A stretch of 22,720 nt of DNA. Source: CAKSEI01 sp964403505 (lineage in GTDB: Bacteria; Bacillota; Clostridia; Oscillospirales; CAG-272). Of this stretch, positions 22,585 to 22,720 are shown in pieces. Each line of letters opens with the position of its first letter. Positions within the stretch are counted from its first letter, which is position 1. The stretch is from contig CAYOFP010000026.1 in the NCBI GenBank assembly GCA_964403505.1, positions 1 to 22,720 of the forward strand. The letters run 5' to 3'. The position numbers and the translations under genes were made by a program. The notes beneath the pieces were generated by a model. The model was not told the origin of the DNA, ran no database searches, and saw only the letters and a list, made by a program, of their open reading frames with translations.

Positions 22585-22650
22585 AAACCCTCAAAAACTT
22601 TTGATGGGCACAAGACTCGTCTTGTGCCGGGTAGGTTTTCGGCGACAGAG
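22557..22650. repeat. Composite intergenic repeat (modules A-C-D), copy 3
   Basis: Hairpin A (22557-22584) is followed by module C (22588-22608, CCC-TCAAAA/TTTTGA-GGG), an extra perfect hairpin GCACAAGAC/GTCTTGTGC (22608-22627) and the tag GGCGACAGAG (22641-22650), identical to that of copy 1. Confidence 0.65.
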
Positions 22651-22667
22651 AAAAAACGGCATCGTTA

Positions 22668-22720
22668 TGAAGTGAACCCCAAAGTTTAGACAAAACAAAT
22701 ATTAAATTGTTAGTGAATGA
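22668..22720. mobile_element. Possible left end of an IS3-like insertion sequence (cut by the window)
   Basis: The sequence TGAAGTGAACCCCAAAGTTT and the following AGACA resemble the terminal inverted repeats of IS3-family (IS150-like) elements, which start with TG and hold a CCCCAAA-GTT-GACA core. The transposase would begin beyond the window edge. This is pattern memory only; neither the other end nor a target duplication is visible. Confidence 0.4.

Noticed and set aside
1..22720. CRISPR array, tRNA or rRNA genes
   Set aside because: No regularly spaced direct repeats with unique spacers were seen, and no stretch with a T-loop GGTTCGAATCC-type motif or rRNA landmarks was recognised.

Overview
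The window reads as a chromosome segment of an anaerobic Clostridia-type Firmicute, probably an uncultured gut lineage near Oscillospirales or Christensenellales. The reasons are the gene order dnaA-dnaN-recF-remB-gyrB-gyrA, AGGAGG-type ribosome sites, the families present and a mid-range GC content. The lineage is inferred; there is no rRNA or tRNA gene here to anchor it.

Left part (1-7.7 kb): an accessory block. An AraC-type regulator (minus strand) diverges from a five-gene plus-strand operon of two TIM-barrel sugar isomerase/epimerase-like proteins and three Gfo/Idh/MocA oxidoreductases. This looks like an oxidise-rearrange-reduce route for an unknown sugar, inositol or glycoside, with no transporter or glycosidase in view. 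A Fic-domain protein with a winged-helix tail follows. The block lies between two copies of the same 36-bp palindrome (1-36 and 7535-7570) and is transcribed towards dnaA, so head-on to a fork leaving the inferred origin.

Middle (7.7-17.5 kb): the replication-initiation region. dnaA has a strong sigma-A promoter. The dnaA-dnaN gap carries nine 9-mers of the form TTTTnnACA, a trio-like element and an AT-rich stretch, and is the likely oriC. The boxes differ from the textbook TTATCCACA, and the DnaA DNA-reading domain also departs from the family at its key positions. dnaN, recF and remB are packed 1 nt apart and the usual S4-domain gene between dnaN and recF is missing. gyrB and gyrA follow, each preceded by copies of the same intergenic hairpin elements. 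A small lipoprotein gene overlaps the end of gyrA.

Right part (17.5-22.7 kb): recA-recX-rimO-pgsA in one tightly overlapping run, then an LCP-family cell-wall ligase. The recA 5' leader is the most striking non-coding feature: about 160 nt closed by a 17-bp helix whose arms lie next to the predicted transcription start and just before the ribosome binding site, with three further helices inside. The arrangement resembles a riboswitch or a protein-binding leader, and I do not recognise it as a known class.

Intergenic space holds a modular family of hairpin repeats (about 6.1, 7.5 and 22.6 kb, plus 1-36) whose outer arms change while staying complementary. The right edge appears to cut into the terminal repeat of an IS3-like element. 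Everything was read by eye; no database or folding program was used.
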